From: Alisma plantago-aquatica
Taxonomy: Eukaryota; Streptophyta; Magnoliopsida; Alismatales; Alismataceae
Length of the DNA: 64,000 bases
Assembly (NCBI GenBank): GCA_963693085.1
Contig: OY856409.1
Coordinates: 1,168,045,749-1,168,109,748 of the forward strand
Direction of reading: 5' to 3'
Below, in pieces: positions 12,746-24,918 of the stretch. Numbering within the stretch: the stretch's first letter is position 1; each line of letters opens with the position of its first letter. Position numbers and translations under genes: made by a program. A model generated the notes under the pieces. It made no database searches. It was not told the DNA's origin and worked only from the letters and a program-made list of their open reading frames with translations.

Positions 12746-13064
12746 AACCCGATCCTCTCAGCCCCTCCCCACCCCACCCCACCCTAAACCTGCCCATGCC
12801 CTAGCCGCCACCCCTTCTCCCTTCTTCTCTCCCTCCCCACCGCCACCACCGCACCCTGCCCTTCTCCTCCCTTTTCCACCACCCTTCCTCCCCGCCCTCT
12901 CCTTCACCCACCGGTCCGTCTCCTCTAACCATCCCTGCCGCCGTCTGCTGCCGCCTTTTCCCCTCCTTCCACCCATCCGCCCCCCTTCCATCTCCAACGG
13001 CTCATCCACGCTGCTACCCCTCCTCTCCTACACCACAATCCCCACCTTCTAGCCTCCTTCCACC

Positions 13065-13866
13065 TAGAACTGTCAAACTGGGTCAAAATCCACAGGCACC
13101 CATGGGTCAACCCGTTTAAGTTGGGTTTGGATGATGAAACTTGCCACCCGCTGAAAATTACCCAAACCCAAACCCACCCGTTTATTTAACGGGTTTCACG
13201 GGTAGCCCGCGGGCACCCGTGGGTGACCCGCTAAATTATTGATCACATAAAAATAAATATAATGATCTACTATTACTTATTATGTATATGATGATCTACT
13301 ACTACCTATTATTTGTTAAGGAGTTTCAGTACAAACTAGAACTTGCCCAACAAGATCTGATATCGAAGAGGGAGATATGAGTAAGAACAAATCCATGTAT
13401 TCTACATTATCTAATTGGTGTATAAAATTTAATATGAAGTTGTAGTACAAAGTTTATAACTCTAGTTTTTCGATCATGATCACACATTTGAGAATTTTAA
13501 TTATAGATCTAATGATTTTATCTTAAAAGGTATGTGATTAAATGATTGTAAAAGGCTAAAAGCTTAATAACATACTTTTTTATTTGATAGCGATAATGTA
13601 TAGTAGTTGGCTTCTTTTGTGCTATATTTCATTTTAAAAACACTAGAGAATGGTCTTCTTTTATCATTCAAGTAGTAACTTGGAAAATATTTTTTATTGA
13701 ACACATTATATGGGCACTCGTGGGTGACCTACAACCCACTGGGTCGGGTTTGGATTTGTCTTTCACCGACCCGTTTAGAATTGCATCTTTTTGACCTGTA
13801 CCCGCGAGACCCAAACCCGCAATGACCCAACCCAAACCCAATCCACCCACCCGTTTGACAGGTCTA
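13065..13866. mobile_element. ACCCG-rich hAT MITE, 802 bp, in the copia C leader
   Basis: Ends are TAGAACTGTCAAACTGGG and, reversed, TAGACCTGTCAAACGGG. Flanks CTTCCACC (13057-13064) and CTCCCACC (13867-13874) form an 8-bp duplication with one mismatch. Subterminal zones are packed with GGGT/ACCC, including CACCCGTGGGT-type palindromes; the middle is AT-rich. No coding sequence. Its relative is at 22698-23438. Confidence 0.88.
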
Positions 13867-14223
13867 CTCCCACCATCCTTCTTTGATTGTGCTCCGTATC
13901 ATCTCCGGGAAGATCTTCAGATAGCTCATTGACCTCCTAAAGAGTCTCCGTTTGCTATCTTCCTGTGCTTCATGGTGGAGTAGCACTCTCCCTATGATGG
14001 CGCAGGTCTATCAAAAATCTATGCTGCCTCTTTTGTGGGTTTCAGGATCTAATGCCTCAGATCTACTGCTGCCCTCTTCTAAGTTCTGCCCCGTTGCGGG
14101 TTTTATTAGATCTACTGATTCCGACTGTCTTCTGCCTGTGCGAATGGCTACTCTGGCTATCTCCTGTCTACTGGCTTATGATTTCTGTTGCTGCTTTTTG
14201 CTCCACCTACCGATCTGTGCATT

Positions 14224-15091
14224 ATGGCATCTACTGAGCCTCCACATTCTCTGTGTGTCACTACAGTGAAACTTGATGGCTCCAATTACCACCTCTGGTT
14301 GGCATCTTTTATTCTGTATGGAAAGCGTAAGGTCGCTACTCACATATCACCACCAACCCTCAACCTGCTCCTGATGCTTCGACAAATGATAACACCAAGC
14401 AAGCATATACACAATGAAGTAAAAATGACTGGGGTGTTATGTCTTGGATTGTTATAGCACCGAGCCACGAATTAGTTACTCCCTGCTCTGCCTCCGTGAT
14501 GCCAAGGCTATGTGGGATCAACTTTTGCGTGTCTACTCCCATCAATAAAACCTCAAGAAGGTGTTCGAGATTTTCAAGAACCTGGCAAAGAAGGAATTCT
14601 TGCATGATGCGCCTATTGAAGATTACTACAATCAGTGCTCTGCCCTCTGGAATGAATATAAAATCTACCATCATTTGTCTGCTGATATCAAGGAAACTCA
14701 GAGACAACGAAATGAACTCGAACTTGTCCAGTTTCTTGCCGGACTCCCTTCCTCGTTTTCTGGAGTTGTTGATCAAATTCTCTCTAGTGATCCTCTGCCT
14801 ACTCCTAGAGATGTGCTTAAACGTGTTCAACGTTTACCATTAGTGACTTCTGTTCCTGCTATGGAACACCCTGCTCTTGATGTACGCTCTGCTGATACTA
14901 GTCACGGCCATGGCCGTGGTTGTGGACTTGGTCGTGGTGGATGTCACTCTCCTACCTCGGGCCGTACTTCTTCTACTGCACAGGGTCGCGGTCAGCCCAT
15001 TGGCCCTCGCTTCCGCAATTTCTGTGGCCGTGACAATCATAATGATGACCGGTGCTGGATCAAACATGGCAACCTTGCTTGGGCTAACTAG
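14224..15091 (+). pseudogene. Copia C gag
   Basis: Begins at ATG 14224 (MASTEPPHSLCVTTVKLDGS), the conserved start of this copia lineage, and continues with frameshifts through EIFKNLAKKEF, EDYYNQCSALWNEYK and FSGVVDQILSSDPLPTPRDVLKRV. A Gly/Arg-rich stretch precedes a damaged zinc knuckle near 15013-15055: FCGRDNHNDDRC keeps Cys-His-Cys, but the first Cys is Arg. Gag would form the particle that packages element RNA. Not functional. Confidence 0.85.
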
Positions 15092-15269
15092 TTTACCTCT
15101 GATGCGGGTGACGATTCTGTTGCTACTGAACAAACACCCGCTCAATCTTCTTCTGCCTGGATCATGTACGAGTTCGAGAAGCTCTTCTAAGAGCACATGT
15201 CCCACCTACCATCTACTTTAGAGCCCGACTCGTCTGCCTTGCTTGCTGCTCTGTCTACTAGTAAAAATA

Positions 15270-16830
15270 AATGATGTATTGACTCTGGTGCTTCAGTTCA
15301 TATGGATGGTAAATCTGATTTATTTTCTGCCCTAACAAGATCCACATGTCTCCCTCTGGTAACAGTAGCTGGTGACTCTCAAACAGCTGTCCATGTCATT
15401 GGGACAATTTCTTTATTTCGAAATTTGCATCTGAAATCTGTCATATGTTTCGAGATTTCCTGCTAATCTACTTTCTATTAGTAAAACTGTGAAGTGCCTT
15501 CAGTGCTTTATTACGTTTGGCCCTTCAGGTTGTGTTTTTCAAGATCTCCGCACGAAGACGAGGGTTGGTTCGGGCCATGAGGGAGCACATGGGCTCTACT
15601 ACCTGGATGGACCGACATCAATGACTGTTATGCTCTCCACATCTGTGATTGGGATTCAATGGCATTAACGCCTTGGCCACACGACTGCTTCTAAGTTGAA
15701 ACATTTATTTCCTGCTTTAACTGATAAGAGATTTTCCTGTGAATCTTGCCAATATGGCAAACAAACTCGGTATGTGTTTCCTGTAAAGAAAGAAATTGGT
15801 TTTAAATGCACTTTTGGTATTGTTCATGCTGATATATGGGGTCCCTGTTCTGTTGCAAGTCATTCTGGTGTTAAATATTTTATGACAGTCATTGACGACT
15901 TTTCTCGAGCTACATGGTTATTTTTACTTAATTATCGCAAAACTGTTATGGACACCATCACCACCTTTTTTTTCTTCTGAAATTAAAACTCAATTCAATA
16001 AACCCATTAAAACCTTTCGCACCGACAATGCTCTTGAGTTCATGCAAAAATCAGTCACTTCCTTTTGTTCATCCCAAGGAATGATTCATCAGGCTTCATG
16101 CCCCTATACCCTACAACACAACAAAATGGGATCGTTGAATGCAAAAGTCGACATCTTCTCGAGGTTGCTCGCACCATTCTTCTTCATTATCATGTTCCTC
16201 AATGTTTTTGGCCTGGGGCTGTTTCTACGACTTGCTACCTTATCAATCGCATGCCGTCCTCTATTTTGCAAAATCAGATTTTGTATAACAATCTCTTTCC
16301 TGATGCACAACTTTTTTCTGTTCCGCCGTGCATCTTTGGGTGCACTTGCTTTGTTGAAAACCTTTGTCCAGGGATGACAAAACTTGACCCTCGCTCCCAA
16401 AAATGCATTTTTTGGGGGTATTCCCGAACACGAAGGATATCACTGTTATGATCCTATCCTGCAACAGTGGTACGTTAGTGCGGATGTCGTTTTCTTTGAA
16501 CATCTGCCTCATTATTCTGATAACGGGGCTTCCTTATCCTGTGACATTTTGGCACCTACTCTGTTACCTGACGTTGTGAATATTGATCCACCTTCTGAGC
16601 TGGCACCTGAAGAACACCCGCTACATGTGTACAACAAGAGACCCAAGAAGACTATTCCCTCCATGACCCCTCAACAACAAACTCCTTCGACGGAAGATCA
16701 CAACACAACCCAGGTACACTCTGACTTACACCTTCCTATTAGCCTTAGGAAAGGTGTCCGCTCCTGTACTCAACATCCGATTAGTCATTTCTGTTCCTCT
16801 ACTAATCTGGGTGCTAGCTTTGCTTGATTT
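15270..16830 (+). pseudogene. Copia C protease and integrase
   Basis: The protease motif CIDSGASVHM is intact at 15274-15303, but frameshifts follow. The pre-integrase Cys motif (CESCQYGKQT) is near 15740. Integrase shows HADIWGP (first Asp) near 15830, TDNALEF (second Asp) near 16022 and, in another frame, NGIVECKSRHLLEVA, where the AERKNR-type glutamate region has drifted. An extra run of T at 15966-15974 breaks the frame. The GYSR..GY C-terminal integrase motif and a Pro-rich linker reach 16827. Confidence 0.85.
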
Positions 16831-16849
16831 ACTGCTGCAATTTTTGCTG

Positions 16850-18320
16850 TGTCTATTCCGAAAACTGCTACGGAGGCACTTCAAATCCCTACCTGGCTCC
16901 AAGCGATGGAAGTTGAAATGCCGACACTCTCTGAACACAAGACATGGGATCTTGTGGATCACCCTTCTGCTTGTCCTACAGTTGGATGCCAATGGGTCTT
17001 CACTATCAAATATCAACCTGATGGCACGATTGAGCGCTTGAAAGCACACCTGGTGACAAAAGGATATACTCAAACTTACAATGTAGACTATTTTGAGACC
17101 TTTTCTCCTGTAGCTCGACTCAATTCTGTTTGTGTTCTCATTTCTATTGTTAACAAAGATTGGCCTTTATTTAGCTGGATGTCAAAAACACCTTTCTTTA
17201 TGACGACTTACAGGAAGATGTTTACATGGAGCAACCACCTGACTTTGTTGCTCAAGGGGAGTATTCTTCGCGCGTTTGCAGATTGCGGAAAGCAATTTAT
17301 GGCCTAAAACAAAGCCCTTGCACCTGGTTTGACAAACTCAGTAGATTCTCATAAATTTGGCTTTTGTCGTTCTCATTCCGATCACTTAGTATTTATCAGG
17401 AAAACTGCGGCTGGTTTGGTCATTCTTATTGTCTATGTAGATGACATAATATTATCTGGCAGCGACACCTCTGGCATTCAAGCTACAAAAACATATCTAG
17501 AACAACACTTTGTCACCAAGGATCTTGGTAAAATGAGATATTTCTGAGGCATTGAAGTATCCAGATCGTATGCATGTATATGTCTCTCCCAACGCAAATA
17601 TTTTCTAGATCTTTTACAGGAAACAGGTATGCTTGGATGCAAGGTAGCCAACACCCCTCTAGAACCAAACACTGATTGGGACGATGAATCTTCCCCACCT
17701 TATGCTGATAACCACCAATTCAGGCGATTGGTTGGTAAGCTCATTTATCTTACTGTCATGAGAGCTGATCTTACCGTTGCTATCGATTTTGTAAGTAGGT
17801 ACCTTGATAAACCCCGACAATGTCATTGGGATGCTGTCTATCACATTCTGAGATATCTCAAAAGCTCTCTAGGAAAAGGTCTATTGTACAAGAAACATGA
17901 CCATTGCAATTGTTCTGGTTTTTCAAACTCTGATTATGTAGGGAGTAGACGTAATCGAAAATCTACATCCGGATACTGCACCTTTGTGGGAGGCAACCTA
18001 GTTACCGTGGTAGCTAGATCAAGTGTAGAGGCAAAATATCGTGCTATGGCTCACACTGCATGTGAACTTCTGTGTGTTCAAAGCCTTCTTAAACAATTTG
18101 ATATATCTGATCCTAGTTCGATTCCGATGTTCTGTGACAACAAAGCCTCTAGTTTTGTTGCGAGCAACTACCTTTCATAAAGCATATTGAGGTAGACTGT
18201 CACTTTGTTCGGGAATCTGTTCTTTCTGGCCGCATCTGTACCCCACATCTCAGTACTGAAAAGAAGTGGCAAACATCTTCACCAAGATTCTACCTAAACT
18301 CGATTCAAGACTCTAGTGGA
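16850..18320 (+). pseudogene. Copia C reverse transcriptase and RNase H
   Basis: RT begins near TEALQIPTWLQAMEVEM and passes through GCQWVFTIKYQPDGTIERLKA and GYTQTYNVDYFETFSPVAR. A frame change at about 17180-17330 leads to the catalytic box YVDDIILSG near 17436, here with both aspartates kept. RNase H (17760-18180) has CHWDAVYHILRYLK, then a short in-frame loss between NLVT and VVARSS that removes the usual WRSKKQ stretch, then YRAMAH and CDNKAS. A frameshift near 18175 precedes the final EVDCHFV block. Confidence 0.85.
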
Positions 18321-18355
18321 CAACATGGACATGTTCGACATCTATGCTCCAGCTT

Positions 18356-18364
18356 GAGGGGGAG
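18356..18364 (+). promoter_or_regulatory. Polypurine tract of copia C
   Basis: GAGGGGGAG lies directly against the 3' LTR, overlapping the end of the pol frame, and would prime plus-strand DNA synthesis. The same tract with the same spacing occurs in copia G. Confidence 0.85.
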
Positions 18365-18529
18365 TGAAGAGATATGTTATATTTACAAATTACTTGTGCT
18401 CTACTTGTTACTTGTTTTATTTATCCCATATTGCTTAGCCGTGTTATTGTTTTATTCTCTTGTGCTATAAATGAGAAGGCATTGTACTCCTTTTTAGTCA
18501 CTTAATAGAAAACCACTTCATTCTCAATA
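18365..18529 (+). repeat. 3' LTR of copia C
   Basis: Same 165-bp length as the 5' LTR; begins TGAAGAGATATG and ends TTCTCAATA. The TATA-like motif reads CTATAAATG here instead of CTATAAAAG. Confidence 0.9.
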
Positions 18530-18730
18530 GCAATAACATAGTAATAGGGTAATATAGCCGTAGGTAATACAATGTATTCTATATAATAACAGTCATATCA
18601 CAATTCTATTGCAGATAATACAAAAATATTTGTATTTTACCTACATATACTACTAATGTAGACAATATGTCAATATTCTTTTTTTGGAGTACGAATATGT
18701 CAATATTCAATACTCAATATTGCTACATAA

Positions 18731-18917
18731 ATAACATAAATAATATAATGATATAACATCAAAATTATATACATCTGAATACATAATGCAATAATTTAAA
18801 ATATTATATTGTAGACTTGTAATATATAACATAAATAATATAATGATATAACATCAAAATTATATACATCTGAATACATAATGCAATAATTTAAAATATT
18901 ATATGGTAGACTTGTAG
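18731..18917. repeat. 95-bp near-perfect tandem duplication
   Basis: Units 18731-18825 and 18826-18917 are identical except for about one base (T to G near the end) and the last few positions. It lies inside the AT-rich right part of the 12294-19385 hAT element and is much younger than its surroundings. Confidence 0.85.
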
Positions 18918-19442
18918 ATATGCAAAGGCAGTAGATGACATAGTAATATACAATTGTATGCTAGTAATGCATACTAATGTGGTAATATATAATACCATAT
19001 ATAACAGTAGATATTTCTTATAACAGAATATATACATAATATAAAGACATCAGTTCAGCATATATACATGATATTACTTACTGTAACAGCTGCATATTTT
19101 TGTACTTAGTATTTGATACTATATGCTATTATAAATGTATAGAAGTACAAATAGTAGTTTGATGTACAGATGTGGAAGAATTTGCTTGAGCCTAGCTGCT
19201 CACTTACTTTAGGCGGCCTCAAGCCGGCTCCTAAAAGCTGCTCTTAGGCAGCCTGTCAAACGAGCACAGCGAAGAAAAAGCATACGCCTAATTTAGGGGG
19301 GTCGAATCACTGCCGATAAGCCAAATAAGGCGACATGGACCTTGCAATGCGTTAGCGGCTGCTTAGAACGCTTTTGAAAACACTGACGCAAATGAAGTAG
19401 AGAAAACATAAGTGAGCCTAAGCCCAAAGCTTAATAACTAAT

Positions 19443-19785
19443 CATGGTTATTAAGGCGCACGCCTAGGCGGCTAGGCGCCCAGGGGGTGCGTTGCTGTTG
19501 CCTTGCCTATAATGTTGACTTGACCTATTTTTGAGGGTCTGATGGTGAATTTATGTGTTTTAATGTTCTATGTGGCAATCCCATACTTGTCAAGGCGACA
19601 CGGCGTTCCAGCTGAACACTTTGCTACTAGGTGCAACTAGGCACGAGCATTACCTAGATGACCTTTAAAAATAATAATTTATGTATATGTTTATGTGTCA
19701 GGGTTTTTATAAACATTCCCCACAGCATATACACAGATTGTATAGTTATATATGTAGTTATATACATAGTTAAGCTCGATCTCCC

Positions 19786-19827
<42 letters not shown>

Positions 19828-21163
19828 ATGACAAAATAGTATATTGTAAGACAAAATAATCAATCACATTTCTAATATATTACCATTAACAATAATGTCA
19901 AGAACAAGAAAATAATTATTGTCAAGAATGTAAGAGAGTGATGAACAAGTAAACATACATTTGTTGTCATACATAGCTACAAGTATTAAGTAATGTAATC
20001 AATATCCTTCATGGCATAGCTACTGAATACAATCTGAATTAAGAATATTAGATCCAGATCAAACAAAAAAAGAGTATTAGAACCAATTAAAAGTGATATT
20101 TGGCACAGAACATAGGCAACAATATTGATTTTGAGCATTAGGATAGCCACATTAAACATTAAAATACGTGAATATACAACCAGACCCACAAAACTACGTC
20201 AGTGTGGCATTATAGGCAAGGCGACAGCGCCTAGGCGAGCGCCTTAACAAGTTTGGGCTATCCTAATGTTCAAAACTAAAATTGTTGCCTATGTTGTGTG
20301 CCAAACACCATTTTTGTTTGGATCTTATATTCGTTATACACATTTTTCTGATTTTTCTTATTTTGCACCTATAATGCAATTTCTATTCAGCAGCTATGCT
20401 ATAAAGAATAGTGATTACATTGCCTACGATTTGGAGCTATGACTCTAAATCTCTATTTACTTGCTGCTTCTTCTCTTACAGTGTTTACATTCCGTAACAG
20501 AAAATGATAGCACATATACAAACTTAGTTATGTCTAACATGAGTAGACTCGTCTACACCATTGTGTAGCACATTCATGTGTACATATATGATATATCTAG
20601 ATATATATGTAGGGTCAGTGTACAGGAAATATGTAATCACTGTAGGTTGATACTAATATATTACATAAATGGTTATATTTTAACCAGGGTGATTTGGAGT
20701 TTTAAACCGTAGTCATATCAGTTATTAGAACACAATCAATTAACGTATACATGCTAATTTTTTAACACTAGTAAGTAATCAGTCTGTAATTTCAGTAGTC
20801 TACTGTATTTCAGAATTTAGAAAACGAAATAATGATGTAATATTTAGGTTTAAATTTAGATTTAATAATACTCTTGGAGCATGACTTTAGTAGTATTCTT
20901 GACATTATTATAAATAAGAATTTATAATAAATGTAATTGGTTGTGTTTTCTTACAATGGAGTATATGTATATGTGGTGGGGTTAACCATAAACATGTATG
21001 CCTACATAGATAACTATAAAATATCTGTATATGAGGGGGGGGGACTATTCATAAAATTATGACAAATATGTATATTTATTGGAAAACATATATATTTTAT
21101 ATTTTTAGGGCGCCTAGGCAGCAAGGCGCTCAGGTCTGGTGCCTTGTCGCCTTATTAACCTTG
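19443..21163. mobile_element. hAT-like element with an inverted copy of its own family inside
   Basis: Ends are CATGGTTATTAAGGCG and, reversed, CAAGGTTAATAAGGCG. Flanks TAACTAAT (19435-19442) and TAACTTAT (21164-21171) agree at seven of eight. Subterminal zones are full of CGCCTAGGCG palindromes. The interior holds a related element at 19583-20256 in the opposite orientation, so about 19770-20157 and 20261-20610 form a long imperfect inverted repeat. No coding sequence. Without the inner element it is about 1.04 kb. Confidence 0.7.
19583..20256. mobile_element. Inner related hAT-like element, opposite orientation
   Basis: Ends ACTTGTCAAGGCGACA and, reversed, ACTTGTTAAGGCGCTC match each other and the outer element's family. 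Flanking octamers GCAATCCC and GCTATCCT agree at six of eight. A (TA)n run lies at 19788-19824. The alternative is that a fold-back rearrangement, not an insertion, made this structure. Confidence 0.55.
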
Positions 21164-21289
21164 TAACTTATGTCAACCAAACCTTTAAAGATGTTTGGGA
21201 TAATCTCAGCCTGATGTATTCTAAAAAATATCTCGCATGTACGATATGATCGTGGAGATGTATGGTCTGTAAAAGGGAACATGTCTTAG

Positions 21290-22030
21290 TCTAGGCTGCC
21301 TAAGGCGTCCCCCAGGAGCGCCTAGGCATTTTCAATTTTTTTTTGATAGTTATATATAGTTATATGTTACTCTATGTAAACTTTTTGAATTAATTAGTGC
21401 CTATATATAAATAGAAATATAATACTGGAATGTAAGAGTAAGAAAAATGCGTATGCAAGCAAGGAATATGCTTTTTGGTAGAGCCAATAGTGGAAAAACG
21501 AAATAATGTGATGGTGGACCAGCAGTGTTGCCGCTTGGTAGAACAATTAGAATAAATGTCAAAAACAAAGAAATCATGTGATGATGGAGCACCAATGTTG
21601 CTACTTGGTAGAGAAATTAGGAAAAAATAGAATAATGTGATGGTGGAGCAGCAGTAGACTAAAACTTACAACCATTAATATGGCCTGTTGCTTGGTTGAG
21701 CTAAGCAAAAAAAAAAAGAAAAAAAGAAAAAGAAAAGTGGAGCAGCATGCAACTACAAGGTTCTGCTTGGTGAACCATGAGAAGAAAGAAAACCAAAAAA
21801 CGTGATTCTAGTTGAAGAATAAGAACACATTACAAAAAGAAAACAACTAGGAAGATGAAAATCAAAGGAAAAAAAAAGAAAAAGAGCCCATTAACTAGGC
21901 CCAGCAGCTGCCTAGGCAGCCACCCGAATTGCCTTGGCTGCGCAGATGCCAAATTAGGCTGGACCCTAGGATCAACAGTCTAGGTGGTTTCCCAGCTCAC
22001 CTAGGCGGGCACTCGTATAACTCTTAGGAC
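21290..22030. mobile_element. Possible further CCTAGGCG-type MITE with an internal minisatellite
   Basis: Clusters of GCCTAGGC-type motifs lie at 21290-21335 and 21895-22015, as at the ends of the neighbouring hAT-like elements, and TCTTAG recurs at both outer flanks. I could not define exact ends. Between them, 21465-21655 holds about three degenerate repeats of a 70-80-bp unit containing ATGTGATGGTGGA...GCTTGGTAGA. Confidence 0.4.
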
Positions 22031-22690
22031 TTCGGTGAACTCACTCGCATTATATATGATCTTTACAAATTGCTTCCATTTACTACAGACGTTACTAAAC
22101 TCTAGAAGCTGCTAGATCATAAGACATTAACAAAAAATTGCCAATTTTTGCCAAAAATATGGTGTTTTTGTTGGCAGCTGAATTCCCATCTTTTATAGAG
22201 GCATTTCAACGGGTGTCACATGCCTTTCTCATGTACGACACTCCTATCCTAGATTCTTCTACTATACATCAATCTTCTTTGTTCACATAGTCCACTTTTG
22301 CACACAAACATTGCTATGGACATGGAACAAGATCTAGTAGACTAGTAGAGGCAGTGACATAGGTGATGCGCGAGCGCACCACAACACCCTAAATATACCT
22401 AGTACCCATTGTGTTAGGAAGGGCCACACCAAGGAAATATGTTATGAGTTGCATAGCTTTCCCACCAAGTTTGCAAATATGACATTTACTGGAGAGGATA
22501 CTCAGGAGGAAAGAATCTACACATCAAATATCTGTGACTACTGATGAGTACACTCAATTCATGTGACTTTCTACTTATCTACAAGCAATTTCATTCATAC
22601 TTCCCTTGTTTAAAGGATCAAACCGTCAACGTGTGTCTCTTAAGCCTCTAGAGTGTCATCATCATCCCGAGTTCTTGATTCACGTACAAC

Positions 22691-24497
22691 CTGTGGATAG
22701 CGGTGTAAACGGTGCGGGTCTGACCATATCCATACCCATACCCATCTAATTTAGCGGGTCCGGTTCCGGTTCTAGACCCGCATTATACAAAACCTGGACC
22801 CGCACCATACCCGTACCCGCAATAATAGCGGGTTGGCGGTGCGGGTATACGGGTAAGCGGTTCTATAAAGCATCATATTGTTTATGTAAGAGAAATGACT
22901 ATGTTATATATATTTAACACAACAAGATATTGTTATCATGTAGTATATTAACATGTAATAGTTATATTAGACAATGCTATATTCTATGCAATAACATTAA
23001 TTGAGTAATTGTTTACATATTTGTAGTCATGATCATAACGTTTACTTTATGTAGAAAGTAATGTAAATTAGTAGACATTTTGATTTTAAGTTTACGTATG
23101 ATGTTCATTATTGTAACTAGAATAGTTAATTCTTAATTATATGACTAGTCTCAACCTTATTGTGGTTAAAGTAGGATATAATCTCAATAATTATATTAGT
23201 TAAACTAGTAAAGTATGATATATATAACATATTATTTTAGTAGTTACTTACGTATAGCGGGTACACGGGTCTAGCGGGTCTGGGTCCAAGCATACCCATT
23301 ATTGGACCCGCTCATATGCGGGTCCAAGGGTATACGGGTCCAAGGGTATACGGGTATAAAAAATTAGACCCGTGACGGGTTTTTTAAGGGTCCGGATTTG
23401 CGGGTCCGCGGGTCTACCCATACCCATTTACAGCCCTACCCGTGGAGCACGGATGCATGTACAAGTACATGTATGGATATCGATACAGGTATAGGATACA
23501 TGTATGACATGAATACAATTTTTATTGTTTGTTTATAACTTTAATTAAAAAGCCAATATATTTATTGATGAAAATGAAAAATATAATTAATATAGAAAAT
23601 TATCAAAGGTTTATTAAAAGTCAAACTGAGTTTATAGGTATGCGACAACATTAATATTTAGTTTGGAATTATAGTTAGGAGCCATAGTCTATTGTAAATT
23701 TAGAACTGAAAGTAGATCTGATATCACAAACAGTTCTTTTAGAAGTATTCCAAAATCCATATACAAGTGTATGCAAACAACCAGTGAGTAAGACAAATTG
23801 ATGATATTAGAAAAAGAATGTGGTAAAAAAGGCAAGACTGAGGAGGCAAAAGGTTGAGGATGCAATGCTTTAATGAGATGAAATGGGTATTGTCAAGATA
23901 AAAATCTATAATGAACCACAATGAATGTAGTCACCAGATAAAGCGATGCATTAACAAACAATACCAAATTGAAGTCTTTTAGAGAATATGGAGGACATCA
24001 ATGTGCATAAAACATGCACCTCAACAATGGAAATCATCCATCAATACCATTTAAGGTGAATGAACTGGTTTGCAATAAAGAACATGTAAAAACCCATGAT
24101 TAGACATGAAATTCGTTTGAAAAGAGAAATCCCATAAACAGATGAGGTAAAAACAATAAAAAGAAAGCATGTGACATTTAGCAAGGGGAATAGAGGCTGG
24201 CCTCATACTGACTTCATGGAGCAACAGCAACGGCCTTTCTGCTACCAGCTGCTACTTAGCAAAGAGGACAGGGGAGGAGCTGGTGTCTAGGGTTCTAATT
24301 GGGCTATAGACCGTATCCACTAAGTATCAACTATCCAAGCCAAATTCAGGCTGTATCCTGGTAATGAAACTTAAAAAAATTCTAGATACAACTCAAGAAG
24401 TATCAGATATGTATCCTTGAGTATCCATAAAGTGATGGTATTCAATACGTATCCGTTACAACTATAATACTTATTTTGGAGTATCCATGCCTCATAG
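22691..24497. mobile_element. GAAGCACGGATAC-type terminal-repeat element inside copia D
   Basis: The left end CTGTGGAGCACGGAT (split by the MITE at 22698) and the reversed right end CTATGAGGCATGGATACTCC match each other and the element at 42019-43138. Flanking octamers CGTACAAC (22683-22690) and GGTGCAAC (24498-24505) agree at six of eight. Copia gag sequence lies to the left and copia protease to the right, which supports an insertion. The interior (23447-24490) has no recognisable coding sequence. Confidence 0.6.
22698..23438. mobile_element. ACCCG-rich hAT MITE, 741 bp
   Basis: Ends TAGCGGTGTAAACGGTGCGG and, reversed, TAGGGCTGTAAATGGGTATG. Flanks CCTGTGGA (22690-22697) and CCCGTGGA (23439-23446) are an 8-bp duplication with one mismatch. 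About 150 bp at each end is dense in CGGGT/ACCCG; the core is AT-rich. Related in design to 13065-13866 but clearly a different subfamily. Confidence 0.85.
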
Positions 24498-24821
24498 GGT
24501 GCAACTGACCATCATGGGGGTATTTGAACCTTTCACCACATATACTAGTTAGCTTACCTTACCCATTGCCATCCTTGCAGATGGTTCCACCATTCCTATA
24601 AAAGGCATTGAGTTTGTTTCTCCTATTCCCAACATGTCTCATAAGTCCATTCTTTTTAGTCATATATTTCCATATAGTTTGCTTTTATTTGTAAATTAAC
24701 TCGTTATCTTCAACCTCCTGTCACTTTCATACTTGATGCTTGTGTTATTACATGGACTTTGAAGACGCAAAGGATGATTGAAGAAGGGTATGAGCTTTTT
24801 TTGGAAGCCGTCTGCAACGTT

Positions 24822-24823
<2 letters not shown>

Positions 24824-24915
<92 letters not shown>
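24824..24915. repeat. (TA)n microsatellite
   Basis: About 46 uninterrupted TA units. The apparent Ile-Tyr repeat peptides read through it are artefacts. It directly abuts a MITE that begins GGGGATG. Confidence 0.95.

Positions 24916-24918
<3 letters not shown>

Larger units (their letters stand above)
12568..18529 (+). mobile_element. Copia C: near full-length Ty1/copia retrotransposon
   Basis: Two 165-bp LTRs (12568-12732, 18365-18529), a primer site, gag, protease, integrase, RT, RNase H and a polypurine tract occur in order. Length is 5.96 kb, or about 5.15 kb without the MITE in the leader. The LTRs differ at about 14 positions by eye (8-9%), so the insertion is old. The flanking pentamers GTATT and GCAAT agree only in part. 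Closely related elements E and G share the leader type, gag start (MAS...PP...L) and protein motifs. Confidence 0.9.
12294..19385. mobile_element. hAT non-autonomous element split by copia C
   Basis: The left end CAATGTTTGAAAAAGTG (12294) and right end CGCTTTTGAAAACACTG (19385) are inverted and match the MITE family at 7965-8799; both ends carry AAGCG-type motifs. Without copia C about 1.1 kb remains. The flanking octamers ATACAAAG and ACGCAAAT agree at only five positions, so the duplication is decayed. The left part (12294-12567) and right part (18530-19385) are AT-rich with no coding sequence. Confidence 0.65.
22040..24820 (+). pseudogene. Copia D remnant: gag zinc-knuckle region and protease fragment
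   Basis: Left piece (22040-22690): gag C-terminal region ending with THCVRKGHTKEICYELHSFP near 22410-22470, a copia CCHC knuckle whose first Cys is lost. Right piece (24498-24820): protease C-terminal stretch ILADGSTIPIKGIEF then LTRYLQPPVTF and a Leu/Lys-rich segment ending RMIEEGYE at about 24795. They are separated by the terminal-repeat element at 22691-24497. No LTR or RT was found; the right piece runs into a TA microsatellite. Confidence 0.7.

Noticed and set aside
12758..13110. Gly/Arg-rich minus-strand frames
   Set aside because: Antisense of the C-rich copia leader; no start context or homology, and the same artefact appears at 50831-51040.
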